From Chondrosia reniformis (taxonomy: Eukaryota > Porifera > Demospongiae > Chondrillida > Chondrillidae): a DNA stretch of 64,000 nucleotides. The notes under the pieces were generated by a model. The model did no database searches. It worked only from the letters and a program-made list of their open reading frames with translations, and was not told where the DNA came from. The stretch covers positions 2,764,001 to 2,828,000 of the forward strand of contig OX359202.1 of the NCBI GenBank assembly GCA_947172415.1, given 5' to 3'. A program made the position numbers and the translations under genes. Positions 36,410 to 50,022 of the stretch are shown in pieces; positions within the stretch are counted from its first letter, which is position 1, and every line of letters starts with the position of its first letter.

Positions 36410-38458
36410 GTTGATGTGGGGAACCTGTTTCAGGTTGGACCGGTCATTTATGTAAAAGTAGCAGTGACGTGGGGAACCTGTTTCAGGTTGGACCGGTCGT
36501 TTATATAAAAGTAGCAGTGACGTGGGGAACCTGTTTCAGGTTGGACCTGTCGTTTATGTAAAAGTAGCAGTGACGTGGGGAACCTGTTTCAGGTTGGACC
36601 TGTCGTTTAGATAAAAGTAGCAGTGACGTGGGGAACCTGTTTCAGGTTGGACCTGTCATTTATTTAAAAGTAACAGTGACGTGGGGAACCTGTTTCAGGT
36701 TGGACCTGTCATTTAGATAAAAGTAGCAGTGACGTGGGGAACCTGTCTCAGGTTGGACCTGTCATTTATTTAAAAGTAGCAGTGACGTGGGGAACCTGTT
36801 TCAGGCTGGACCTGTCATTTAGGTAAGCATAACAGTGACGTGAGGAACCTGTCTCAGGTTGGACCTGTCAATTATGTAAAAGTAGCAGTGACGTGGGGAA
36901 CCTGTTTCAGGTTGGACCTGTCATTTAGGTAAGCGTAACAGTGACGTGGGGAACCTGTTTCAGGTTGAACCTGTCATTTATGTAAAAGTAGCAGTGACGT
37001 AGGGAGCCTGTCTCAGGTTGGACCTTTCATTTAGGTAAAAGTAGCAGTCACGTGGGGAACCTGTCTCAGGTTGGACCCTTCATTAATGTAAAAGTAGCAG
37101 TGACGTGGGGAACCTGTTTCAGGTTGGACCTGTCATTTATGTAAAAGTAGCAGTGACGTTGGGAACCTGTTTCAGGTCGGACCGTCATTTAGGTAAAAGT
37201 AGCAGTGACGTGGGGAACCTGTTTCAGGTTGGACCGGTCATTTAAGTATAAGTAGCAGTGACGTGGGGAACCTGTTTCAGGTTGGACCCTTCATTAATGT
37301 AAAAGTAGCAGTGACGTGGGGAACCTGTTTCAGGTTGGACCTGTCATTTATGTAAAAGTAGCAGTGACGTGGGGAACCTGTTTCAGGTTGGACCTGTCAT
37401 TTAGGTAAGCGTAACAGTGACGTGGGGAACCTGTTTCAGGTTGAACCTGTCATTTATGTAAAAGTAGCAGTGACGTAGGGAGCCTGTCTCAGGTTGGACC
37501 TTTCATTTAGGTAAAAGTAGCAGTCATGTGGGGAACCTGTCTCAGGTTGGACCCTTCATTAATGTAAAAGTAGCAGTGACGTGGGGAACCTGTTTCAGGT
37601 TGGACCTGTCATTTATGTAAAAGTAGCAGTGACGTTGGGAACCTGTTTCAGGTTGGACCGTCATTTAGATAAAAGTAGCAGTGACGTGGGGAACCTGTTT
37701 CAGGTTGGACCGGTCATTTAAGTATAAGTAGCAGTGACGTGGGGAACCTGTTTCAGGTTGGACCCTTCATTAATGTAAAAGTAGCAGTGACGTGGGGAAC
37801 CTGTTTCAGGTTGGACCTGTCATTTATGTAAAAGTAGCAGTGACGTGGGGAACCTGTTTCAGGTTGGACCTGTCATTTAGATAAAAGTAGCAGTGACGTG
37901 GGGAACCTGTCTCAGGTTGGACCTGTCATTTATTTAAAAGTAGCAGTGACGTGGAGAACCTGTTTCAGGCTGGACCTGTCATTTAGGTAAGCATAACAGT
38001 GACGTGGTGAACCTGTCTCAGGTTGGACCTATCAATTATGTAAAAGTAGCAGTGACGTGGGGAACCTGTTTCAGGTTGGACCTGTCATTTAGGTAAGCAT
38101 AACAGTGACGTGGGGAACCTGTTTCAGGTTGAACCTGTCATTTATGTAAAAGTAGCAGTGACGTGGGGAACCTGTTTCAGGTTGAACCTGTCATTTATGT
38201 AAAAGTGGCAGTGACGTGGGGAACCTGTTTCAGGTTGGACCGTCATTTAGGTAAAAGTAACAGTGATGTGGAGAACCTGTCTCAGGTTGGACCTGTCATT
38301 TAGGTAAGCGTAACAGTGACGTGGGGAACCTGTCTCAGGTTGGACCTGTCAATTATGTAAAAGTAGCAGTGACGTGGGGAACCTGTTTTAGGTTGGACCT
38401 GTCATTTAGGTAAAAGTTACAGTGACGTGGGGAACCTGTTTCAGGTTTGACCTGTCAA
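36410..38458. repeat. 53-bp tandem repeat, about 38 copies, with higher-order duplication
   Basis: The unit is 53 bp (motif GTGACGTGGGGAACC at 36464, then 36517, and so on). Each unit holds a 6-bp hairpin, AACCTG-TTT-CAGGTT. Variant units ('agggagcctg', 'cccttcattaatg', 'aagcgtaacag') recur in the same order at a spacing of about 476 bp, about nine units (for example 'agggagcctg' at 37001 and 37477), so a nine-unit block was duplicated. The repeat shares no sequence with the 13-bp satellite or the 116-bp repeat. Confidence 0.95.
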
Positions 38459-38576
38459 TTAGAAGCCAGTATACAACATATATGTATGCACATGTGCATT
38501 ATATATGTAAAAGATGTATATATAAAAGATTCATGCATTTTTAAATTAAGGCTTGCTTCTTTTTACTCACTTAGTA

Positions 38577-39200
38577 TGCCAGCTGAACCACTAACACCAT
38601 CAGATTCTGCTAAAAAGAAGCCCGAGATACAACAAGAAGTGGCCACGGGGGACAAGGATTCTACAGCTGATCATGAGGATTGCTATAGCTGAGGAAGATA
38701 TGCCTAATCTCAGACAAGTTGAGCCTGATATAGAGGATCCGACCCTGCTCTATGACCATGAAAAATGGGACCCCGTTTATAAAGAAATAAACTATTTAAG
38801 AAAAATTAGATTGGGTAAATAAATGTAAGTTGTATGGTAAGGTTGGTAAGGGTAAGGAGGAAATCAAACATAAACACATAAATAAAGGAACACATATAGT
38901 CATGCAGTATAAGGATGAAACTGAAAAAATTATTAGAGAAAAATCAAATTTACCAGAACAGTACATAGTAAAACAGTATTTACATGAACTTAAAGATTTA
39001 GAGGAAAAGGCAGTCTATTCAAGTAAGCAATATAGAGATAAGCTAGAACAAAAAAAGATAGACTTAGATAAACAAAAACTATAGAATATGAAAAATCGAA
39101 ATTAAGCATACGAGAGTACTATAGGAATTAGATACTGGAAGGAGACACTAGGGCAGGTAGGACAGTCCTCTTAGGAGATCAAAAACAGCTGAAAAAAGAA
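38577..39200 (+). pseudogene. Decayed coiled-coil protein gene, unknown function
   Basis: Successive open pieces join with single-base shifts: ATG at 38577 (Ser/Thr/Pro/Lys-rich, PAEPLTPSDSAKKKPEIQQE), a piece from about 38680 with acidic NLRQVEPDIEDPTLLYDHEKW, a shift near 38805, then 38825-39084 (KGKEEIKHKHINKG, DLEEKAVYSSKQYRDKLEQK), and another shift near 39080 into a short charged tail ending near 39200. At least three shifts imply decay. Charge pattern and size recall the accessory protein of the first CACTA element (7291-8135), but I see no sequence identity. Its position near a CACTA terminus suggests it was an element gene. Confidence 0.45.
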
Positions 39201-39949
39201 TGACTATTATACTACTTGTATTGAACTCAACCATATACCTGACACTATATACATATGCCTATTATAGAACTGTACACTAGCAACTATATATGCATGTATG
39301 CATGCACAATGAGATAATTATATAGATCATTAAATATGACCTTGCTTAAGCATGCAATAATATAGACAATCTACAGGTACATAATACACTAAAGATGGGA
39401 TTTAAGGATCCGATCTGTTTCACATGGTGGCTCAATTAATATAAATCTATATATATTACTTGGAAAGTAGGCCTATTCAATCACTGTTAGAGTTTATGAA
39501 TGGCAATCAAAATGCACTACATGCAGTGATTATTCAGCCATTGAGAATTATAAGGTGAGTCAATCAATCATATGCATTGCAACTTAATATCAGTCAAATT
39601 TTTGCAAGCAATACAGTGAACGTTAAATACTCATAGCGGGTAAATATTGAAATTACTAACACTAACTGAAAAGGAATAATTAAGGCTGCTAAATGATAAA
39701 ATATGGCAACTTCTGTCATTTAACAGTGAGTGAATAGTCATTTATCTTAACGTTTGGCTTTATTTAGCCTATATCTGTTCCACTGAAAGGCGTTGGACTG
39801 GAATCATGACAAAGTTCCTCTAGCCTGAGAATCCATTTTAATCGTTGGCTTAATTGGTTAATGAATATCATCATCACTTCTACTACGCTTCACCTATACA
39901 GTTAGTTTATACAATGACTTTCTCAATTAATTGGTGACAAAACCACAGT
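39201..39949. other. Unassigned sequence interior to the second CACTA terminus
   Basis: About 750 bp, AT-rich, without a gene that I can support. It lies between the decayed coiled-coil gene and the subterminal repeats. Confidence 0.4.
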
Positions 39950-40067
39950 ACACAAAAGCTCTGCAAACCTTATGCAAACCATATTGTGTGTAAAAATTGG
40001 CAAACACACAGCAAATCAGTGGTTTGCAACACTTGCAAACTATAGCAAACTGCCTTTTCTTGCAGTG
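39950..40067. mobile_element. Terminus of a second CACTA-type element
   Basis: Read on the minus strand, the block begins CACTGCAAGAAAAGGCAG at 40067, very close to the classical CACTACAAGAAAA end of CACTA elements. The adjoining about 110 bp contain at least six copies of GCAAAC or its complement, the expected subterminal repeat pattern. Satellite resumes directly at 40068. The matching left terminus is not visible near 32519, so the element (possibly spanning 32519-40067) is truncated or rearranged on that side. Confidence 0.6.
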
Positions 40068-41670
40068 ACAACTAGTACAATTACACACAACTGGTACATA
40101 CAACTAGTACGTACAATTTATATCTAGTACATACAACTAGCACCTCCCTAGTACCTAATATAACTAGGACTTGAACCTACAACTAGTACATACAACTAGG
40201 ACATACAATTAGTACATAAACTAGTTAAACACGTAATAAATAGAATGAGTTCCTTCCTAGTTCCTAGTATACCTCGTACTAGAACCTACAACTAGTTCAA
40301 AAAACCAATACATAAAACTAATACATACAATTAGTGTCTAGTACATACAAATAATACATACAACTACTACATATAACTACTACAATTGATTGCTACATTC
40401 AAATAGTATCGAGTACATTCAACTAGGATATGCAGTTAGTACATTCAACTAGTATATACAACCACTACATAAACAGGAAACTTGTACATACAACTAGTAC
40501 ATAGCTACTCCATACAACTAGTATATACATACAACTAGTGCATACAACTAATACATACAATTAGTACATACAACTACTACATCCAACTACTACATACAAC
40601 CAGTACCTACAACTAGTAAATATAACTAGTACTAGTACATAGAACTAATACATACAACTAATACGTTAAAGTAGTACTAACAACTAGTACATACAAGAAA
40701 TACCTACTTGGTACCTACTATAACTAGTACTTGAACCTACAACTAGCACATACAGCTAGCGCATACACGTAGAACACGCAACTTGTACATACAACTGGTA
40801 CATATAACTACTACAAAAACCAGTACATACACATATAACTAGTATATAAAAATAGTACATACACCTAGTTCATACAACAAGTACATACAAAACATACATA
40901 CAACTAGTACACACAACTAGAAACTAGTACATACACCTAGTTCATAGAACGACGGCATAATGCAAGAACATACAACTTGTATATACAACTAGTACATAGC
41001 AACTACATACAACTAGTATATACATACAACCAGTATGTACAACTGGTACATAACTAGTACATACAACTTGTACATAACTAGTTCATACAACTTGTACATA
41101 GTACGAGTACATAAAACTGGCATATACAACTAATACATAAACAACAAACTAGTATATACATACAACAAGTACATAGCTAGTACTTACAATTAGTATATAC
41201 ATACAACTAGTACATACAACTAGTACAAACAATTAGTAAATGCAACTACTACATCCAACTACTACATACAACCAGTACCTACATCTAGTAAATATAACTA
41301 TCACTAGTATATAGAACTAGTACATACAACTAGTACGTTAAAGTAGTAATAACAACTAGTACATACAACTAATTCCTACTTAGTACCTACTCTAACTAGT
41401 ACTAGAACCTACAATTACTACATAGAGCTAGCACATACAACAAGTACATACAAGTACTACATATAACCAGTACATATACATATAAGTAGTATATAAAAAT
41501 AGTACATACACCTAGTTCATAAAACTAGTATATACAAAAAGTACATACAACTAGTATTAACAACTAGAAACTAGTACATACAACTAATTCATAGAACGAG
41601 TACATAATACTTGAACATACAACTAGTACATTCAATTCGTACGTACAAGTAGCACAAACAACTAGGACAT
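40068..41670 (-). repeat. 13-bp satellite array, inverted orientation
   Basis: ATACAACTAGTAC units. Contains the higher-order landmark 'ctagcacctccctagtacc' near 40137, also present near 43390, 48023, 48522 and 48733. No gene seen. Confidence 0.95.
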
Positions 41671-41911
41671 ATTTAGAAGGATTCACAGAAGATCAAGATA
41701 AAGAAAAAGACAAAGACTCCCTGGATCACTGATGAAGGGTGGAATTCCCAGAAACGGCTGTCTGACCCAGTGGAGAAGATGAAAGAAGGGAAAAGAAGGA
41801 AGAAAAGACTCCTGTATCTTCATCTAAAGTTCTCTTTAGGTTTAGTTCCCCTATAGGCTCTTTTTACAGAATAGGCATATAGCATGTAGGAAAATGGTAT
41901 CTTAGATTTTT
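41671..41911 (+). mobile_element. Penelope-type 3'-tail fragment carrying a hammerhead motif
   Basis: A 240-bp non-satellite insert. Its 5' side reads as a charged peptide tail (GFTEDQDKEKDKDSLDH then stop) of the kind found at the C-terminus of GIY-YIG Penelope-like proteins, followed immediately by a hammerhead-like fold (41721-41770) and purine-rich sequence. The short length and missing body indicate 5' truncation. Assignment to Penelope-like elements rests on the layout and is tentative. Confidence 0.45.
41721..41770 (+). ncRNA. Hammerhead ribozyme motif, short stem III, partly degraded
   Basis: Stem I: CUGGAUCA (41721-41728) with UGACCCAG (41763-41770), 7 of 8 pairs (one A/C mismatch). 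Core CUGAUGA 41729-41735. Stem II: GGG (41737-41739) with CCC (41747-41749), loop UGGAAUU, flanked by an A/A mismatch where G-C is normal. Core GAAA 41751-41754. Stem III: A-U and C-G closed by loop GGCU. Cleavage triplet GUC 41760-41762. A minimal stem III is typical of Penelope-associated hammerheads. Activity is likely weak because of the stem II base mismatch. Confidence 0.6.
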
Positions 41912-44554
41912 CATATAACTAGTACATACACCAATTTCATATAACTAGTAAGTACACATATACCTTGTAATTATAAATAGTACATAAAAATAGTACATAC
42001 AGCTAGTTCATACAACTAGTACATATAACTAGTACACAAACATATAACTAGTACATAAAATAGTAAATACAACTAGAACATACTTCTAGGACGTACAACT
42101 AGTACATACAAATAGTACATGCAACTAGTATCTAGTACATACAACTTGAACATATCACTAGTACAAAGCTAGTACATACAACTAGTACACAGAACTGGTA
42201 CATACAATTAGCAAGTATAACTAGTACTTTCAACTAGTAAATATAACAAGTACACACACCTACTATGTACAACTAATACAAGAACATATAACTAGTATAT
42301 TTGTATATTACATATATATAATACATACAACTAGAAACTAGTACATACAACTAGTATATATATAAAACTAGTACATTTAACTAGTAGATACAACTGGTAT
42401 ATACATAAAACTAGTACATACAACTAGTACATACAATTATATAGTACATACAAATAGTTCATAAAACTAGTATAATAAATACAAAGAACTAGAACATACA
42501 TCTTGTACATATAACTGGTTCATATCTAGTATATACAACTTATTCATACAACTAGTACATAGAATTAGTACATACAACCAGCTAATACCGCTAGTACATA
42601 AAAGTATTACATATACCTAGTACATACAAATATATATAGTACATATAAATAGTACGTACAACTAGTATACATAACTAGTACCTTCCTAGTACCTAGTATA
42701 ATTAGGACTAGAACCTACAACTAGTATATACTACTATATAGTACATACAGCTAGTACATACAAGTTGTATATAAAACTAGTACAAACAACTAGTACCCAG
42801 AACTAGTACTTAAAACTATTTCATGTAAATAGTACATACAATTAGTATATAGAACTACTTCAAAAATTAGACCATTCAACTACTACATACACCTAGTATA
42901 TACAATTTCTATATAGAATTAGTACATACTAATAGTACATACAACTAGTACATACAACTAGACTCTGCAATTATTAACTAGTACATACAACTAGTACATG
43001 CAAATAGGACATACGAATCGTACTTGCAACTAATAAATACAACTAGTACCTACAACAAGTACATATAACTGGAACAAGTACATAAAGCTAGTATATACAA
43101 CCACTACTAACAACTAGTAACGAGTACATACAACTAGTACATACAACTAGTACATCCAACTAGTACATACAATTAGTACATACGACTACCACATACAACT
43201 GGTACATTCAACTAGCACCTAAAACTAGTAAATATAACTACTATTAGTACATACAACAAGTACATACAATTATACATATACCTAGTATATAAACATATAA
43301 ATAGTACATATAAATAGTACATACAACTAGTACAATTACACACAACTGGTACATACAACTAGTACATACAATTAGTATCTAGTACATACAACTAGCACCT
43401 CCCTATTACCTAATATAACTAGGCCTTGAACCTACAACTAGTACATACAACTAGTACATACAATTAGTACATAAAACTAGTTCAAACAAACAAACAAGTA
43501 GTATATAGAACGACTTCCTTCCTAGTTCCTTGTATACCTTGTACCAGAACCTACAACTAGTTAAAAAATCTAGTACATACAACTAGTACATACTATTAGT
43601 ACAAAGCTAGTACATACAACTAGTATAATAATACTATTAATACACAGAACGTGTACATACAATTAGAACATACAACTAGTTCTTTCAACTAGTACATATA
43701 ACAAGTACACACACCTACTACATATAACTAATACATTAACATATAACTAGTATATATGGATAGTCCTATATCCTACATACACATAGTACATACACCTAGA
43801 AACTAGTACATACAACTAGAAACTAATACAAACAACCAGTATATATATAAAACTAGTACATTTAACTAGTACATTCAACTGGTATATACATACAACTAGT
43901 GTATACAACTAGTACATACAAGTATTACATAAAATTCGTAGGTCCATCAAGTTGATAAATTAGTAACTAGTAAATATAATTAGTACATGTGACTAGTACA
44001 TACGACTAGTACATACAACTAGTGTATGCAACTAGTACATACAATTAGGACAAACAACTAGTACTTACAACTAGTACATACAATTAGTATCTAGTACATA
44101 CAACTATAACATACAACTAGTACATAGCTAGTACATACAACTAGTATATACATACAACTAGTACACTGAACTTGTACACACAATTAGCACATGCAACTAC
44201 TACATACAACTAGTATTTATAGCTAGTACTTCAACTAGTACATAAAACTATTAAATACAACCAGAAACTTGTACATACAACTAGTATATACATAAAATTA
44301 GTACATATAACTAGTTCATACAACTGGTATATACATACAACTAGAACATACAACTAGTACATAAAATTAATATGTAAAACTAGTTCATACAACTAGTAAC
44401 TAGTACATATAACTAGTACATGCAACTAGTATATACAACTAGTACATACAACTAGTACATACAACTAGTTCATAAAACTAGTATATAGCTAGTATAAAGA
44501 ACTAGTGCATACATCTTGTACATACAATTGGTTCATGTTTAGTACATACAACTA
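41912..44554 (-). repeat. 13-bp satellite array, inverted orientation
   Basis: ATACAACTAGTAC units. The final about 65 bp before the pogo element are nearly identical to those before 50023, marking a duplicated segment. No gene seen. Confidence 0.95.
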
Positions 44555-45987
44555 CAGTGTAGTCCACTTAATTCGAATCCGTTTTCGATAAAATTTCACC
44601 TATTTCGAATAGAACTCTGGTCACTGGTACCTTATGGCTGTTCCCGAGGGATAGGTTGTGTTATAGCGATCATCACATAACAATCGCTAATTAGTAAAGA
44701 ATGTTCATTTTTTAATCGTTAGAGTGAATGCGTTATTTAGCATTATCGGTTACAAACCGGAAGAAATCAATACGTTAACCAAGTGTTACGAATTGCTTTG
44801 GCTTTTCTTGGCATTTCTTTGAACGATTTAAGGCGATATTTACTTGAGAAATAAACTAACACTTTAGCCAAAGCTGTAAATATATGTATACGTACGCCCA
44901 GCCAATGATCGCCAACTATTGCACTTCCGAAAGTACCTTTAACTGTATTGGTGTTAGACGAAACACGATTGGTGTTAAATGACAATGAATTTATTTAACT
45001 GTATTTATGACTATCGTTACAACTGTTGAAAATGTCGGCCAAGTGTTGTTGTGAAGAAAATCCATTTGTGCTTAGTCTAGAAGAACAGTTGGACAACGCC
45101 GATGGTTTCATAGTGATCAGTAAGTGTTGCTATACAAAACTGTCGGCCTCGGTATCGATTCCTTCTTCATTAGTCAAGTTATGGCCAAATTTGTGCTTGT
45201 TAATTACACTTAATAGTGACATTTTCTTTATTATCTCGAGAAAGGAAAGCTGTATTAAAACCGAGGTTGACAGATTTTTAGTTTAACCTAAAAGGATTCC
45301 AATGATGTACAGAAATTGGCTGGAGCTCTTCCAAAAACTAAGCACAAACCTTATGAGTGTTGTAAACGGGTGCTAATTTGGTGGAGAATTTCAAAGAAAA
45401 CGTTTATTCGATGCCCTTCAAAATTTGTAAGACTATTATTGTAACCATAAAGACTTTAAATATAAATTTTAAAAGGCATTAGTTATTCCTATGCTGAGGA
45501 ATTTACTTGTAAAAGCGTTTTAACGCAATTTAACGCGGAACAGCCATCCGGTGCCTGTGGTTCCCTGTATAGTCCCAGTACATCAATTTCGTTGGGAATT
45601 TTCGTTTATTTCGTAGAGAATACGGAAGTATTTCAACACAAATAAGCGAGCTCAAAGTCATTTAGGAGGCAATTGTACTTAGCTAAATCGTCATTAATCA
45701 TTTTCAGTACCGTGTTATTCTCCAGCTATGCAACATTCACGTTACCAATCACTTATTCTGGAACGAAAACTAAAGATTATCGATCTCTTGGACATCTGGA
45801 AAGAAGAAAAAGGACATTGCTACTGCTACTTGGCTGCGTAATTTTCTCTTTTTCATTATATTTCAAATGTATATTTGGTGTTTAGACATCACTTGGCTAT
45901 TTTGAACATAATCCTGTTAATTCAAAATTCCTATTATTTCAAACTTTTTCTGATACCCTGGAGATTCGAATTAGGTGGACTGCACTG
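44555..45987 (+). mobile_element. pogo/Tigger-type transposon, longer copy, decayed
   Basis: 1433 bp. The left end CAGTGTAGTCCACTTAATTC and the right end, inverted, CAGTGCAGTCCACCTAATTC form terminal inverted repeats of more than 20 bp starting CAGT, with TA on both sides (44553-44554 and 45988-45989), as in TcMar-pogo/Tigger elements. Near 45758 a plus-strand frame reads LERKLKIIDLLD, the start of the N-terminal helix-turn-helix of pogo/Tigger transposases, broken by a small deletion relative to the shorter copy. A short frame at 45032-45286 starts MSAKCCCEENPFVLSLEEQL and may be an older N-terminal remnant. No full transposase survives. Confidence 0.75.
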
Positions 45988-48900
45988 TAGAACATACAAC
46001 TAGTACATAGAATTAGTAAATACAACCAGCTAATACAGCTCTGTACATACAAGTAGTACATATATCTAGTACATACACGTATATATAGTACATATAAATA
46101 GTACGTACAACTAGTATATATAACTAGTACAAACAATTAGTACCTACACCCGGTACATACAAATCGAACGAGTATATATAAGTAGTACATGCAACTAGTA
46201 CATACAACTACTACATATAACTAGTACATCCAACTAGTACACATAACTAGTACATACAACTAGTGACTAGTATATACAACTAGTACCTCCCTAGTACCTA
46301 GTATAATTAGGACTAGAATCTACAACTAGTATATACTACTAATACATAAAACTAGTACATGCAACTAGTACATATAACTAGTACATATGACTATTACATA
46401 TGTCTAGTACATACACATATAACTAGTACATAAATATGGTACATACAACTAGTACACAACACTAGTTCACACAAACAAACACACAGTTCATAGAACTAGT
46501 TCATTCCTAGTACCTAGTATAACTTCTACTAGAACCTAAAACTAGTTCAAACATCTAGTACATACAACTAGTACATATAAAGAGTACACAACTAGTTCAT
46601 AAAACTAGTTCATACAACTAGTACTTAAAACTAGTTCATATAACTAGTACATAACTATTACATACAATTAGTACATAGAACTAGTTCAAATAATTAGAAC
46701 ATACAACTACTACATGCACCTAGTATATACAATTTGTATATACAATTAGTTCATACAAATACTACGTACAACTAGTACATACAACTAGACTATACAACTA
46801 TTAATTAGTACATTCAAAGAGGATACAAATTGTAATTGCAACTAATAAATACAACTAGTACCTACTATTAGTACATATAACTGGAACAAGTACAAAAAAC
46901 TAGTACATACAACTACTACTATCAACTAGTAACGAGTACATACAACTAGTACATTGAACTAGTACGCACAACATGTACATGCAACTAGTACATGCAACTT
47001 GTATATACAATTAGTAGATAAAATTAGTACATATAACTAGTTCATACAAATAGTAACGAAAACATACAACTAGTATATTGAACTAATACACACAACTTGT
47101 ACATAAAACTAGTAAATAGTACAATCAGCTAGGACATTCAACTGGTACATACAACTAGGACATACAACTGGTATATACAACTAGGTCATATAACTACTTT
47201 ATATAACAAGTACATACAAGTAGTTTCTAGTATATAACTATATTCTACCTACGTCGTACATAATATAACTAGTACTAGAATCTACAAATAGTACATACAA
47301 CTAGTGCATACAATTAGTACACACAAATAGTACATACAGCTAGTAAATATAACTAGTACATACTACGAGTACATAAAACTAGTACATATAAACAGTACAT
47401 ACAACTAGTTCATACAACTAGTGCATGCAACAAGTATCTAGTACATAAAAATAGAACCTACCTGGTACATAGTATAACTAGTACAAGATCAACAACTGGT
47501 ACATACACATAGTACATACTACTAGTACATACAACTAGTGCATGCAACAAGTATCTAGTACATACAAATAGAACCTACCTGGTACATAGTATAACTAGTA
47601 CAAGATCAACAACTGGTACATACACATAGTACATACAACTAGTACATAAAATTAGTAGGTACAACTAGTTCTAACAACTAGTAACTAATACATATAACTA
47701 TTACATGTGACTATGACATACAACTAGTACATACAACTAGTACATACAACTACTTCATAAAACTAGTATATAGCTAGTACAAACAACTAGTGCATACATC
47801 TTGTACATACAACTGGTTCATATCTAATACAAACAACTAGTACATACAATTAGTACATACAATTAGTACATACAACCAGCACATACAGCTAGTACATACA
47901 AGTGGTATACCTAGTACATAAACATATAAATAGTACATATAAATAGTACATACAACTAGTACAATTACACACAACTGGTACATACAACTAGTACATACAA
48001 TTAGTATCTAGTACATACAACTAGCACCTCCCTAGTACCTAATATAACTAAGCCTTGAACCTACAACTAGTACATACATCTAGTACATACAATTAGTACG
48101 TAAAACTAGTTCAAACAAACAAACAAGTAGTATATAGAACTACTTCCTTCCTAGTTCCTAGTATAATTTGTACCAGAACCTACAACTAGTTAAAAAATCT
48201 AGTACATACAACTAGTACATACAACTAGTATAATAATACTATTAATACACAGAAAGTATATATAGAATTAGAACATACAACTAGTTCTTTCAACTAGTAC
48301 ATATAACAAGTACACACACCTACTACATATAACTAATACATTACATATAACTAGTATATATGGATAGTAGATACACATAGTACATACAACTAGAAACTAA
48401 TACAAACAACCAGTATATATACCTATTACATAAACATATAAATAGTACATACAACTAGTACAATTACACACAACTGGTACATACAACTAGTACATACAAT
48501 TAGTATCTAGTACACACAACTAGCACCTCCCTAGTACCTAATATAACTAGGCCTTGAACCTACAACTAGTACATACAACTAGGACATACAATTAGTACAT
48601 AAACTAGTTAAACACGTAATAAATAGAATGAGTTCCTTCCTAGTTCCTAGTATACCTCGTACTAGAACCTACAACTAGTTCAAAAAACCAATACATAAAA
48701 CTAATACATACAATTAGTATCTAGTACATACAACTAGCACCTCCCTAGTACCTAATATAACTAAGCCTTGAACCTACAACTAGTACATACATCTAGTACA
48801 TACAATTAGTACATAAAACTAGTTCAAACAAACAAACAAGTAGTATATAGAACTACTTCCTTCCTAGTTCCTAGTATAATTTGTACCAGAACCTACAACT

Positions 48901-50022
48901 AGTTAAAAAATCTAGTACATACAACTAGTATAATAATACTATTAATACACAGAACGTGTATATACAATTAGAACATACAACTAGTTCTTTCAACTAGTAC
49001 ATATAACAAGTACACACACCTACTACATATAACTAATACATTACATATAACTAGTATATATGGATAGTAGATACACATAGTACATACAACTAGAAACTAG
49101 TACATACAACTAGAAACTAATACAAACAACCAGTATATAAAACTAGTACATTTAACTAGTACATACAACTGGTATATACATACAACTAGTATATACAACT
49201 AGTACATACAAGTAGTACATAAGATTCGTAGGTCCAACAAGTTGATAAATTAGTAACTAGTAAATATAATTAGTACATGCGACTAGTACATACAACTAGT
49301 ACATACAACTAGTGCATGCAACTAGTACATACAACTTGTGCACACAACTAGTGCATGCAACTAGTACATAAAACTAGGATATATAACAAGTACATTAAGC
49401 TACTACATATAACTACTACATACACATATACCTAGTAAATGTAAATAGTACATACAACTAGTACATTTAACTAGTACACACACATATAAATATTACATAC
49501 AAATAGTAAATATAACTAGTACAAAAAACTAGTACATGCAACTAGTACACTGAACTTGTACATACAATTAGCACATGCAACTACTACATACAACTAGTAC
49601 ATATAACAAGTAATTCAACTACTACATATAACTAGTACACACACCTCCTACATTTAACTAATACATAAAAATATAACTAGTTCAAATAAATAGTGCATCC
49701 ACATAGTACGTAAAACTAGTACATAAAACTAGTAAATACAACTAGAAACTAGTACATACAACTAGCATATATATAAAATTAGTACATACAACTGGTATAT
49801 ACATACAACTAGTACATACAACTAGTACATAAAATTTATATGTACAACTAGTTCATACAACTAGTAACTAGTACATATAACTAGTACATGTGACTAGTAC
49901 ATGTGACTAGTACATACAACTAGTACATACAACTAGTTCATAAAACTAGTAAATAGCTAGTACAAAGAACTAGTGCATACATCTTGTACATACAATTGGT
50001 TCATATCTATTACATACAACTA
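45988..50022 (-). repeat. 13-bp satellite array, inverted orientation, with local duplications
   Basis: ATACAACTAGTAC units. A stretch of about 100 bp including 'gtacaagatcaacaactggt' occurs twice in tandem (about 47422-47520 and 47540-47640). The block around 'ctagcacctccctagtacc' occurs three times between 48000 and 48900. Minus-strand frames at 45939-46136 and 50475-50672 straddle pogo ends and satellite and are not genes. Confidence 0.95.

Noticed and set aside
36410..38458. Hammerhead motif in the 53-bp tandem repeat
   Set aside because: The complement contains CTGAAACAGG next to a possible stem, but there is no CUGANGA core in any unit.
44767..44985. Minus-strand frame inside the longer pogo copy
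   Set aside because: No transposase motif, absent from the shorter copy and embedded in non-coding transposon sequence.
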